Assembly (NCBI GenBank): GCA_036023115.1
Contig: JAYKKT010000076.1
Location: 6,452,001 to 6,516,000 of the forward strand
Length of the DNA stretch: 64,000 nucleotides
Origin: Brasenia schreberi
Lineage: Eukaryota; Streptophyta; Magnoliopsida; Nymphaeales; Cabombaceae
Reading direction: 5' to 3'
Positions 48,890 to 60,149 of this stretch are shown here, piece by piece. The notes under the pieces were generated by a model. It ran no database searches. It had not been told where the DNA came from and worked only from the letters and a program-made list of their open reading frames with translations. How positions within the stretch are numbered: the first letter of the stretch is position 1; the number at the start of each line of letters is the position of its first letter. The translations under genes and the position numbers were made by a program.

Positions 48890-50173
48890 TATGCTAAATT
48901 CATTTCATTAATAAAATGAAAAGATACGTTCAATACCCAAAGGAGAAAGATGTCATTTTATGTAGTCTTGTTTAAAAGCTAAATGAACCTATCCTCCACA
49001 AGCATTTCAAATATAATATTTTCATAATTATTATTTATACACCCCATTTTACAATATTTTTATAATTACATAATTACTATTTACAAACCCCATTTTACTA
49101 AACAAATACTCTATTAACTATTACACATTCTCTCTCTTCCCCCTTCTTGATTTCTCTCATTTACATGATCTCTTTAAATCTCATTGTTTTCTCTTAATTG
49201 TTTGATTTTTCTCTAAATCTCACCCTCTTGAATTTTTTTCTTTTTCGAAACTCTTGAATGAATTTTCTCATTATCAAACTCTTTCAATTTATTCAAACCT
49301 CTTTTTGTATTACTCTCAACCTCTATCTCAATCTGGAGGTGAATCTCATGAAAAATCAATAGAAAATAAAATTTTAGATGATCGATAAAGACATTTCATG
49401 CAAAAGAAGAAATCAACGACCGACGATGAAACGGGCTTAAGACACATTTTATATAAAGGACAAAATACACCGACAATAAACCACACCGCTCTTTGAAGAA
49501 TTGACTTAACAAAAAAGATGGACGATGTAATCTCTTATAATTGATGATGAAACACGCTTAAAGTGTATTATGTTTAAAGGATGGCCACGCCCCATAAGTG
49601 TTTTTAGTGTGATGTACGTTAGACACATCTTTTTCTCGAGAAAACAGTTTGCAGAGGGAGAGAATGAAAGAGAGGAACATGAATGAGGGTAATTTTGAAA
49701 AAAAGAATGGAAATGATGCATCTTTAATAAAAAGGTATATGAATAGTAATACCCTTTAATAAAAAAGGTATATGAATAGTAATACCCTAACATTTTATGC
49801 ATGAAGAAACCTAAATTGGTTACAAGAACGTAGGACAAAAAGTTAGCCTAGAAGGCAAACCCAAGGGAGTAAGTCTCTCACGAGAGAAGAACGAGTAATA
49901 AAACTTACACTACTCCACATAAATGTCGAAGAATTACACGTTAATCTATCAAAATTACTCCACTTCTTTCCAAGAAATATAACCACATCCACTATGTAAA
50001 CATTCTAAGAGATGCTCAAAAAGATGTGTAACCATGTCCACCGATGTGTTTCAGCCTGTAGCCTCAACAGTGTGCTTCCACCACTGCAAGTGGATCTTTT
50101 CCTTTCTTATCTTTTTTTCTTCAAAAAATTCCAAAAACCGAGTTTTTCTCCTTATACAACAAAGCAATGGAGA
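48890..50173. other. unassigned sequence downstream of the RIC gene
   Basis: AT-rich intergenic DNA with a short direct repeat (GGTATATGAATAGTAATACC at about 49734-49753 and again at about 49768-49787). The first few hundred bases left of 50174 should contain the RIC 3' UTR. Confidence 0.4.
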
Positions 50174-53100
50174 TCAAAAGTCAGGGTTTCCTTGAGGCTC
50201 GACATGTTTCTGCGCCAGCTTATCTGCTGAACTTTTGTGTTTAGGAGGCTTTGATGACTTCCCCGCAGAAGAGCCCTTGGTTTTCTTGCGTGGAGAAGCC
50301 TTTGGTGGTGGAGTTTCACGTGCAGGGGAACCAGCAAAAGGGTCGGAACCACCCTGTTGAAGTAGCTCTGCAGGCCGAAACTCGGCGTTTATTTCCAACC
50401 ACAGATGCAACCAAAATCAAATCACGAGTACAAATTTGCCAGCCTAGAAATCCAAAACACTGGAATTTATTTAAGTCTGCAACTATACAACACGTGTTTT
50501 GCCATATCTTTGACAAGCACATGAACACTACAAGACAACATATAAAGTCATTTAGATTCCCTCTACCATTTGACTTATTCCTCGAGACTCCAAGGAATGA
50601 GTATAAAACTCCCATTAAAATTTCTCCCCTTTAACAGGAATCTAAGATTGACAACAAAAAATTACAACAGATTGTACTCCTTTTTCATTGGCTTCTTTCA
50701 ATTATTGTGTTGTTTATATATGGCGAGAAATCAGAAAAAAGCAAACCAATGAAGACAATAATCGTACAAAGGGGATGAATGATTATGGCAACATTAGGAC
50801 ACCCCAAAATCCAAGTAGCAAAGTAGGAAATGGGATCTCGTATATCAGAACAAGTTGGTTGAAGTGCAGGTACTCAAAGACTTTTGGATCTGCAACTTCA
50901 ACATTTGAGGGGTATGCATGTCCAAACAAACAGAAGGGTGTATTTACAGGATATGCCGATTCTCAGAAAAAGAAAACATCCTGCCTACTAGCATGTGTGT
51001 GCATCTTCATGCTGTTAAATATAATTGGTAATACAACAACAACTATGCATTTTCCCATATTAGATAGGGCCGGCTACATGGATTCTTTGTTTTCACAGGG
51101 TCCGTGTCATGCTAGTAGTTAACTCAATATAAGCTAGATCATTCTTTATTGTTTCTTTCCAATACTTTTGTGGTCGTCCTCTTCCTCTTTTAACATTTTC
51201 ATAATCTAATTTTTCATATCTTCTTAAAAGATCGTCCTTGTGTTGTCTTTCTCCGTGTTCAAAGCATCTTCAATAATTTTCTCTCATTTTATCCTCTATT
51301 GGTGTAACTCTCAATTTGTTTCTAATAACCTCATTATGTATACAGTCTTTTCTTATATGACCGCTCATCCATCTCAACATCTTCCTACTACATACATCTT
51401 TTGCACATGTTGATGATTAATTATCCAATACTCACAACCATAAAACATAGCAGGTATAATTATTTCTCTATAATATTTACCTTACAACTTCAATGGTATC
51501 TTCTTATCACATAGAATACCTTATGCCCCTCTCCTAACCAATCGGCATTAATTTTATGCATGACATTTCTATCAATTTTTTCATCACTTTGAAAAATTGA
51601 TTTTAAATATTTAAAACTTTCTTTAAGGGGTGCAATGTGTGCCAATCTTAATTTCTATGTCCTCTTAAGTATCGAAATGATCAAACTCACTAAGTCGGAA
51701 GATTTTACTTTCTAACATTTTTCTCTATAGTTTCAATTTTCTATTAACTTTTTCCTTAGACCTATCCACTAATACAATGTCATCTAGAAATAATATACAC
51801 TAAGGTACTTTATCTTCAATATATTTTTTAACTCATTAATGACCAATATAAATAAATATGGACTTAAAGTTGATCCCTGATGTAACCCAATATTAACTTC
51901 AAAAGAATTTGCCATTCCTTCACGAATCCTCACATATTTTTGCACTATCGTACATGTCTCTTATAAGATTTATGTATGTCAATGGTATACCTCTTTCTTC
52001 TAAGGTTCTCCAAAGAATATCATGTAAAGGTTCTTTTTTGCTTTAAAATGTTCCATAAGATGTCTTAATAGGTGAATCGCTTCAATACTAGATCTACTGG
52101 GCATAAATCTGAATTGGTTATCTGATTTACTCGATACTTGTCTTAATCTATGTTCGATAATTTTTCTCATAATTTTATAATATGGCTTATTAACTTATAC
52201 CTCGATAATTCATACAATTTTGAATGTCTCCCTTGTTCTTACATATGAGTATAAGTGTACTCGCTCTCCATTCCTCGAGCATCTTTTGGGTTCTCTATAT
52301 TTCATTAAATAGTCTTGTGAGCCAAGTAAGCTCAATCTCTCCTAGGATTTTTTATACTTCTATAGGAATATTGTCTAAGTCGTATAGATTTACCAACTTT
52401 TGTATAATTAAGAGCATCTTTGACTTCATTATTTTGAATACGCCAATAGAAATTATGGTTTATATACTTTTCTGATTTGGCAAACTCTCCTAAGTTAATA
52501 ATACCATATGTATTTTCATTAAAAAGCTTACATAAATAATTTTTCCATCTATTTTTACATATATCATTCGCCACTAAAATCTTCTAATCCTCATCTTTGA
52601 TATAACAAAAATAAGGTCCTTAGTTTTCTTATCTCTACCCTACGCTATCCTAAAAATATATCTTTCACCTCTTTTTGAGTTAAGCTTTTTATATAAATCC
52701 TTCTAAATTTTCGCTTTTGCTTCACTAACGGTATTTTTCGCTTCTTTCTTATCAACCTCTCATATTTCATTAATATTCTTGGTATAATGCAATTTATAAC
52801 ATTCCTTCCTTGTCTTGATTTTATCTTACACTACTTCACTCCACTACCAAGTTTCTTTTTGTACCGGTATGCCTCCCTTAAATTCTCCTAATACACCTTT
52901 TGCCACTTCTCTCACATACCATATTATTTCACATATAAGAAGGTATACCTATGTAATTCCAAGCATCTCCTTGAAGAACTTTGTATTTAAATATACTTCT
53001 TTCTCACATTTGAGATTCCACCATCTAATCCGAATAGCTCTATGCACTCTATTCTTCTTTATCCACTTTTTTACCTTCAAATCCATTACTAAAAATCGAT

Positions 53101-56100
53101 GTTGAGTAGTTAAGCTTTATCTTCGAATTAGCTTACAATCTTTCCAACATGATCTATCTTTTTTCCTACAAACAAATAATCAATTTGTGTTTGAGACAAG
53201 CCACTCTTATAAGTAATTAAATGTTCATATGTTTAAATATAATTGGTAATATCTCACAAAAATAGAAAATTATTCCCTAATAAGTTACTAATAGCTCTAA
53301 AACAAGTTAAAAAAATTAGGTTAAAGATATACAACTTAATTACTAATTTGGTATTAGAAGGGTTTGTGTGAGCAAACCAACACTCGATTCCTTTACTAAT
53401 ATGCTATTTCAAGATAGAAATTGCATGCTTGAACACGGGATAGATAAGGTTTTGACAGTCAAATGATATATGTTTCATCTACTGTTGAGTACATATGGAG
53501 GGATACAAAATAATTGGGTGCGGTAGAGCAGAGGAAGAAATTTCATTTACAATCTTTATGTGGCTGATCATTAAATTTCCTTCCCTAGATGCTGCCAAAA
53601 CAAATCAAAGGAATCTGCGGTCATTCATCCTTCGCAGAACATTTAGTTCGTCTTCTGAGTCCATTCTACTAAGCACAACTGGACAACTGAAGCACCAGAC
53701 GCATTCAGGCCAAATTGCTCACAAGCCAAACACGTGAACTGCTATTGCATTTCCTCTGTTTTTTCTTCTTCCTCATGAAAGCCACATGATGAAGCTAATG
53801 ACCGGAGCTCTTTCGATTTCTCAAATTTCGACAGTTTTGATTTATTAACCAGAAAAGGAATGCTTGGATAGGTACATAACAAGGACGATTATACCATTAT
53901 TCACCATGGTTTTGGTGACCCCCATATCACATATTCGTTACACTAGTCTAAACAATAGCCTGGGCAAACAAAGACTGCATCCAAGGAACTACCAAAACCT
54001 GGAGAGACTAAAGACTGCACACGCAGCAGTTCTCTCTCTTTTTTTTCCTTAGGGAGACAAACCAGTTTGACTCATCATAGTGAGGGGTAAACAGATAAGC
54101 AGAAATTTGGATAAGAAGTGTAGGTTCAACTTGCCATCAGATGTCCAAGAAGCCATATTCTTAAGTTGTCCAAAGTTCGTCAATGACGTTGATGAGAACT
54201 CAGGGGCTGTCATGTATTCAATCATCTGCACAATTTAGGAAAAATCGTTACAAAATAAGGATGTCATTGCATTTTGATATAAATTACCTTGACAAGTAAA
54301 ACCCGAGACCTGATCTTTCTTGGACCTGCATTGAGATATGACCCCAGCTAAGTCACACAGACACTTCTAAGGGGTGGAGTGTCGACCCCAACACTAGTGC
54401 GACACCGACACCATGTCGGTGCGGCATGTCCCAAAAAAAAAGTTGCAAAAAAAAAAATTTGCAATTTTTTTTTTTTAACTCACGGATAAATGGGTCTGGA
54501 TAATGAAGATTGATTTGTGTATTATGATGAAATTAATAGTTTTTTACCATTTATATATTTTGCTTTAATATAAAGTTGTGTACTTACTATTATAGCTTTA
54601 TACAATATAAAGCTGCTTGAATGATTTTGGGTGCGAACAATTGGACTCCATTATGTATGCCTTTGCACAGAATAATCTTTGTCACCAAACACATTTAAAG
54701 ACCAGGAACATTATCACATCAATAGAACAGAAGAGTATGACATCACTAGTGAATCCTAGCACAAATACTAGTATATGTTATATCCTACAAAAGATCTTGA
54801 AACTCTTTGAATCCATAACTTGGATATTTTGCAGCTCGTAAAATCAGTGTAAGTTTCAGATCATTATGAGGGAACTTGCTAATTGATACCTATTGCACCC
54901 AAAATTAGCAAATACTAGTTGTATTATGATTGATTTATGTAGCTTGAATATTATATATAATATATAATATTATATACCCTAGTCATGTCGCCGCACTCAA
55001 AATTTTTGAAATTTGCCGTATCCCGCACCCGCACCCGCACCCATGTGACATAGGACCCCAAGAAGGAATCAAGTTCAAGCATCCATGGGTGATTTTCTGT
55101 TCAAGGACCCTTAAACCTATCTCAATGCCATTCAGCATCAGGTTGATTGGTACTCGAAGCTTAAAATGTTCGCAAATCATGACTCATGGGTATTGACTTC
55201 ATGTGCCTTACGGGCGCCTCACTCTTTAGATAGACAACATGCATGGCTGCAAGGCCATACGTTCAACGGATGAACATCTAGGGTGTGCATCATGTGTGTT
55301 CGTCCTGGTCGATGACTACAGCAAAACTTCCCAGGATCACAAACCACTCAAGAAACCTCGGGACCTGATTTCTCTAATTTGAAGCTAGCTTGGCCTTGGA
55401 GCTGTTATAGATAAGTAGCTAGTTTACCCTGATCTGCAGTCTACACTTTGTTGAGAAAGCTAAGCTTGTTGTTTTAGATTAACCCTAAGGAGATAATTAA
55501 GAAAGATGATAGTTCTAAAGAACGCTATGTTGGGAAGAATACAGAAAGTGAACTTAATTAATCATGATTTTTGTCACTTTTAGCTGATCCCGAGGTAAAG
55601 AATATGGAGCTAAGAACTGCAGCTGCATAGCCATCTCCCAGTTACGTGCTCAATAAGCCTAATTTGAGGTTTCAACGGATAAAATTTTCAGTTTCCTTAG
55701 GACAACGACCATAATTGTGCTGTTGCCATCAAAGCACAAGTCTAAGGAGAAATCTTATCAACCAAACATCTTATCCTAACCCTAATTGATGGTTCTTCGT
55801 TGCTTAATCTCTCTCTTGTACTTCTGTTTCTAGTTTCCAAACAAAGGATTTTGTTACTTTAGTAGACTTTCTCATACGTATGGGAAAAGGCTTAGTTGTT
55901 GTTGTTGTAGTAGTAGACTTTCTCATATGAACTAAGAGTCAACAGTAGAAGAATATAGGTTCTAACACCATAACTAGTTATTTTCCACTTGAGGAGATAA
56001 GTGAGATCGTCCTTCAATGGTGAAGGAAACAAACCTATAAGATCCACAGGCAAAAGGGTCGAGTCTGACTGTTGAAAGTCATAAAAGATCGTATGTAACC

Positions 56101-56678
56101 TTTCTCCAGTTTTTCCTACAATGAGAACACAAGACAACAAAACCTTGTGGTTGATCTTGCTCTTTAAAAATCTAAAATGGAAGCTTTTGTCTATTATAAC
56201 ACTGAGGGCAATATTGTATGCGTAAATAAGATCTAAATAGGTATTTCGTTGGTAGGATCCTTTGGAGGTACTAGACCAAGAAAGTTCCATCTGGCACCAA
56301 GATGGATGAATGGTGACTATGCACCAAAAGCAAATAATTGTTCTGCCTCTTCAACAATGATAATATCAAACAATCATAAAATTCAGCACATGGAAATAAA
56401 GCAATATTCTTTTCAGCATACCCAACTTGGAGTATTCATAGATGAACCATCCCATCCTATATGCGCTACATGTCTGACATCTGTGGGATGCCCTATTTCC
56501 ATCTCATGCTCTTTGTAAACTGCAAAACAGAAACGACTATGCAAATAAAATACCCTCCAAAAGACAATGCAGCATCACCACATTTATCAATATACTATCA
56601 TTTGTGATGAAATGGTGTACCAAAAATTTGCGATATGTATTTGAACCCCTTGAAGATCCCCTTCATTTTGGTTCCCAT
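50174..56678 (-). CDS. RIC10-like: ROP-interactive CRIB-motif protein (RIC10/11-like), four exons
   Basis: Minus-strand coding exons: 56678-56621, 56519-56422, 54225-54135 and 50367-50174; 441 bases, 146 residues and TGA. Exon 1 encodes [19 protein letters not shown], the conserved N-terminus of RIC10-type proteins. Exon 2 encodes [20 protein letters not shown] then [13 protein letters not shown], a full CRIB motif (I-x-P-x-x-F/V-x-H-x-x-H-x-G), which binds active ROP GTPases. Exon 3 encodes [20 protein letters not shown]; exon 4 a basic Ser/Pro/Lys tail ([20 protein letters not shown]) ending PQGNPDF. Introns 1 and 2 are GT-AG; intron 3 begins GCAAGT and only this GC donor keeps the frame. 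Introns 2 (2196 bp) and 3 (3767 bp) hold transposon insertions, all outside exons. RIC proteins act as ROP effectors at the plasma membrane and cytoskeleton in polar growth; the specific partner is inferred. No stop interrupts the model, so the gene looks intact. Confidence 0.9.
51034..53232 (-). mobile_element. RTE-type LINE copy E (2199 bp), in RIC intron 3
   Basis: An exact 19-bp duplication TTAAATATAATTGGTAATA lies at 51015-51033 and 53233-53251. The element reads on minus from the end of the endonuclease domain ([18 protein letters not shown]) through RT ([19 protein letters not shown], the catalytic aspartates kept but the alanine of ADD replaced by leucine) to the C-terminal domain and a TTG-repeat tail at 51034. 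It is in the same orientation as the gene. Frames are broken, so it is inactive. Confidence 0.95.
54348..55053. mobile_element. non-autonomous hAT-like element (706 bp), in RIC intron 2
   Basis: The flanks GACCCCAG (54340-54347) and GACCCCAA (55054-55061) match at 7 of 8. The ends are CTAAGTCACACAG and, read inward from the right, CTATGTCACATGG. Subterminal arrays are GTGTCGGTGCGGC-type at the left and a (GCACCC)n run at the right. The interior is AT-rich without coding sequence. The ends differ from the TATCGTA family, so it is a separate family. Confidence 0.7.
55877..55911 (+). mobile_element. 35-bp LINE tail with target duplication, in RIC intron 2
   Basis: An exact 16-bp duplication AGTAGACTTTCTCATA flanks it at 55861-55876 and 55912-55927. 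The insert is only the last bases of the RTE LINE family: CGTATGGGAAAAGGCTTAG plus TTG repeats. This is an extreme 5' truncation. Confidence 0.93.
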
Positions 56679-57180
56679 CAGCCAAAAGGATCCGTTCCTC
56701 CACCTAAAGGCTGATCACTCAGAAGGAAGAATCAAGTCTTCTCTCTCAAAGCAAAAACAAGATGACAGAACAAAAAGCAAAAGTAAAGATGCAAAGAACA
56801 TCTTCTTAGATCCAACCAAGGACCAAGCTGATTCACAAAACCTCCTACGTAACGAGAAATAAAATGGAGAAACATATATGGTGATATATTGACAGAGAAA
56901 AAAAACACAAAATGACAAGGATGTGGGAAGAGGAAAACAAAAGGGAATCAAACAAACAGTATCTGCAATGAAATGACTGCATACATTGGTGTTGACTGAG
57001 CATCGAAAAAGCCACCATGACAAATCATTAAGGGGAGCAAGGAGAACGCTGTATCTCTGGTTTCTCTCGCTAAACCTCTCTTTCTCTCTCCCTCTCCCTC
57101 TCCCTCTCCCTCTCCCTCAGGCGTTCTCTAGGAATGGAAAAACCGGGCTCAGAGACTCCATTTAGTGCGCAGGAGACAAA
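56679..57180 (-). promoter_or_regulatory. RIC 5' leader and promoter region with pyrimidine repeats
   Basis: The 500 bp upstream of the RIC start contains a GAGGGA-type hexanucleotide tract (57075-57119, CTCTCC on plus). Such GA/CT-rich tracts are common around plant transcription starts. No TATA box could be assigned, and the open frames on both strands here show no family motif. Confidence 0.4.
57075..57119. repeat. (CTCTCC)n hexanucleotide tract
   Basis: About five CTCTCC units preceded by CT-rich sequence. Confidence 0.92.
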
Positions 57181-57774
57181 GGAGGCCAGATCATCACACC
57201 ACGAGCGAGAGAGAGAGAGGCGAGAGGGAAGGTTGGTACTGTGCTGTCATCGCAAAAATTGCGTCAACGAACGCCTCCCAAATTACCAAAAGGCCTTTCC
57301 CTCTCGATCAATGCACCTGTTATCTTTAGTGCGTTTTTGTTTGCTGTGAAATGTTTCCGCAGAAAAAGATCAAAATCCAGAGATCAGCTGCCTATAGGTC
57401 TGCGAAATATAATCCACGCATGCTAAGGTTAGTGTACTTCAAATTTGCAAATTTCAAGCTCAAGATGAGTTTTTGGAAGTAAGCTCGGGTAGGCTGAGGC
57501 CACATTTGTCTGGCTGAAGCAATCCATGGAAATAAGAGAGTGGAGTTTCAAATGAAACAAATAGATGACCACCATCGCAAATGGAACAAAATACGAGCGA
57601 AATGGTAGGGTTCGAGCCGCCTAATTCATGTCTAATGAGCACGAACCATCAAATGAGCCTCATTTTCTTGCTCATTCATAACCCACGAGCTAACAAGAGA
57701 AGCATAATTAGCTTGTAAGCTTACAAAGTCGAACATGTCACACATGCAGCCACGTGAGTGTGCACGCACATCCA

Positions 57775-57834
<60 letters not shown>

Positions 57835-58187
57835 TACTTCATCTGTGCAATCATCTATACTCAAATCTTAAAAAAAATCTCAATCATTTTGAGATCTTCA
57901 AAACAAATAGCAAAATAGCATCAAGTACATTTTACGTACCTAAAACACTATCATGGTATTTTTCTATTTTTAAATTTAAATTTCAGTCATTGATTTCACC
58001 GATCAAATGACTGGCATGATTGATGATAGATATACATATGATATCATTAGACACATTTAATAAATAATACTTTTACTTTTGTAATTCAATTCATGTGAAT
58101 AAAATAGTAAAGATATTTAAGTAGATTTGTACATAAATTGGACATACATTTTGACCACTTTCTATCTATCTATCTATCTATCTATCT
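57181..58187. other. intergenic sequence with simple repeats
   Basis: Contains (TA)n at 57778-57812, (GA)n at 57813-57830 and (TCTA)n at 58161-58188. No gene is recognised. Confidence 0.6.
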
Positions 58188-58699
58188 AATGAGAGCTGTT
58201 AGAGTCTCATTAGTGCCAAAATTTGCTAGATAATTGTAACGGTTCAATAGATCTCATAGACAATTGAGGTGCAAGTCATCCAATCGATCTCACTAGCACG
58301 TCAGAGCATATAACTCTCTCTTGTGTTGCAAGTCATCCAATCGATCTCACTAGCATGCCCGAGTGTCCAACTCTCTCTTGTGTCCTTCCAAATCTCGCCT
58401 TCACCTTACTGTACATATAGAGAGTGTAGGGAGGATGGCCACTCACCACAAAAGTGGATGGTGGTGCATGAAAGAGAGAAAGAGAGAGAAGACAACACCC
58501 ACTGCAGTGATGGATGGTTGTGCATGAGAGAGAGATAAGAGAGAGATTTGGGAGGACACAAACCCAAGAGAGAGTAGGGCGCTCAAGCGCCTTAGTGACC
58601 TTTTTTTAACGATCATCTCAATCATTTGTGATATCGACTGGATCACTATAATTGTCTAGCAAAGTTTGACCCCAAAGAAACTTTCTAGCAGCTCTCATT
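58188..58699. mobile_element. MITE with about 50-bp inverted ends (512 bp)
   Basis: The left end AATGAGAGCTGTTAGAG ... TTTGCTAGATAATTGT is repeated inverted at the right (AATGAGAGCTGCTAGAA ... TTTGCTAGACAATTAT read inward). Inside is a 55-bp tandem duplication at 58269-58379 built on AAGTCATCCAATCGATCTCA. It lies between a TCTA microsatellite and a TA microsatellite, which hide any target duplication. The superfamily is not resolved. Confidence 0.68.
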
Positions 58700-58703
58700 C
58701 TCT

Positions 58704-58705
<2 letters not shown>

Positions 58706-58753
<48 letters not shown>
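58706..58753. repeat. (TA)n microsatellite
   Basis: About 24 TA units directly between the MITE and LINE copy G. Confidence 0.97.
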
Positions 58754-58755
<2 letters not shown>

Positions 58756-58760
58756 TTTGT

Positions 58761-60098
58761 ACAACAACAACTAAGGCTTTTCTCATACTAGACGGGGTCA
58801 GTTACAAGGAATCTTTGTTTCCACAGAGCTCTATCATGTGTCATGTTAGCAATTAACTCACAATAACCTAGATCATTCTTTATTGTTTCTTTCCAACACT
58901 TTTGTGGTCATCCTCTACCTCTTTTAATACTTTCCAAATTTAGTTTCTAATAACCTCATTATGTATACGGTCTTTTCTTGTATGACCACTCATCCATCTC
59001 AACATCTTCATTTATCACAAACATCTTTTGTACATATTGATGGTTAATTGCCCAACACTCATAACCATAAAACATGGCAAGTCTAATTATTGTTTTATAA
59101 TATTTACCTTTTAACTTTAATGGTATCTTCTTATCACAAAGAATACCTGATGCTCTTCTCTATTTTAACCAACCAGCATTAATTCTATGCGTAATATCTC
59201 CATCAATTCTTCCATCACTCTAAAAAATTGACCCTAGGTATTTAAAACTTTTTTTTGGGGATGCAATGTGTGCCAATTTTAATTTCTATGTCCACTAAAG
59301 TAACCAGATGATCAAACTTACATTTCATATATTTTATCTTTGTTCTACTACGTCCGAGGCCTTTGCTTTCTAATGCTTCTCTCCATAGTTCTAATTTTCT
59401 ATTAACTTTTAACTTAGACTCTTCTACTAACACAATGTCATATGCAAATAACATATACAAAGGCACTTCATCTTGAATATGTTTTGTTAACTCATCAATC
59501 ACCATTATAAATAAGTATGGACTTAAAGTTGATCCTTGATATAACCCAATATTAACTTTTAAGAAGTCTATCATTCCTTCATGAGTCCTCACATATATTT
59601 TTGCACCATTGTACATGTCTCTTATAAAGTTAATGTATGTCAATGGGATACCTCTTTTTTCCAAGGTTCTCCAAAGAACCTCTCTCAATACCCTATCGTA
59701 AACTTTTTCTAGATCAATAAATATCATGTGAAGGTCTTTCTTTTTTTCTCTAAAATGTTTCATAAGACATCTCAAAAGGTGAATCACTTCAACAGTAAAT
59801 CTGCCTGGCATGAATTCAAATTGGTTCTCTATTATACTTATACTTGTCTTAGCCTATGTTCGATAATTCTTTCCCACAATTTCATAGTATGGCTCATTAA
59901 CTTGATACCTCAATAATTCATACAATTATGAATATCTCCCTTGTTCTTATATATGGTTATAAGTGTACTCGCTCTCCATTCCTCGAGCACCTTTTGGTTT
60001 CTTCATATTTCATTAAATAATCTTGTGACCCAAGTGATTCCTATTTCTCCTAGTATTTTCCAAACTTCTATAGGAATATTACCTTATCCTACTGATTT
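58761..60098 (-). mobile_element. RTE-type LINE copy G, 5'-truncated
   Basis: It starts at the left with the family tail (ACAACAACAACTAAGGC on plus). The minus frame 59811-59242 encodes RT from MPGRFTVEVIHLLRCLMKHF through DLEKVYDRVLREVLW and [20 protein letters not shown] to MLFAYDIVLVEE, where the catalytic FADD reads FAYD, so the copy is dead. Similarity ends at about 60098 (the 5' truncation). A target duplication could not be found because the tail abuts a TA microsatellite. Confidence 0.92.
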
Positions 60099-60149
60099 CA
60101 TTAAATAATGTTGTCCTTCCTCTAACCATTGAATAAATCCTCACTCTCT

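Noticed and set aside
55892..56290. 132-codon minus frame between RIC exons
   Set aside because: It lies in RIC intron 2, runs through a LINE tail and target duplication, and ends in low-complexity residues encoded by the TTG repeat.
56715..57023. 102-codon minus frame upstream of the RIC start
   Set aside because: It overlaps the leader, shows no family motif and is out of frame with the conserved start exon at 56678.
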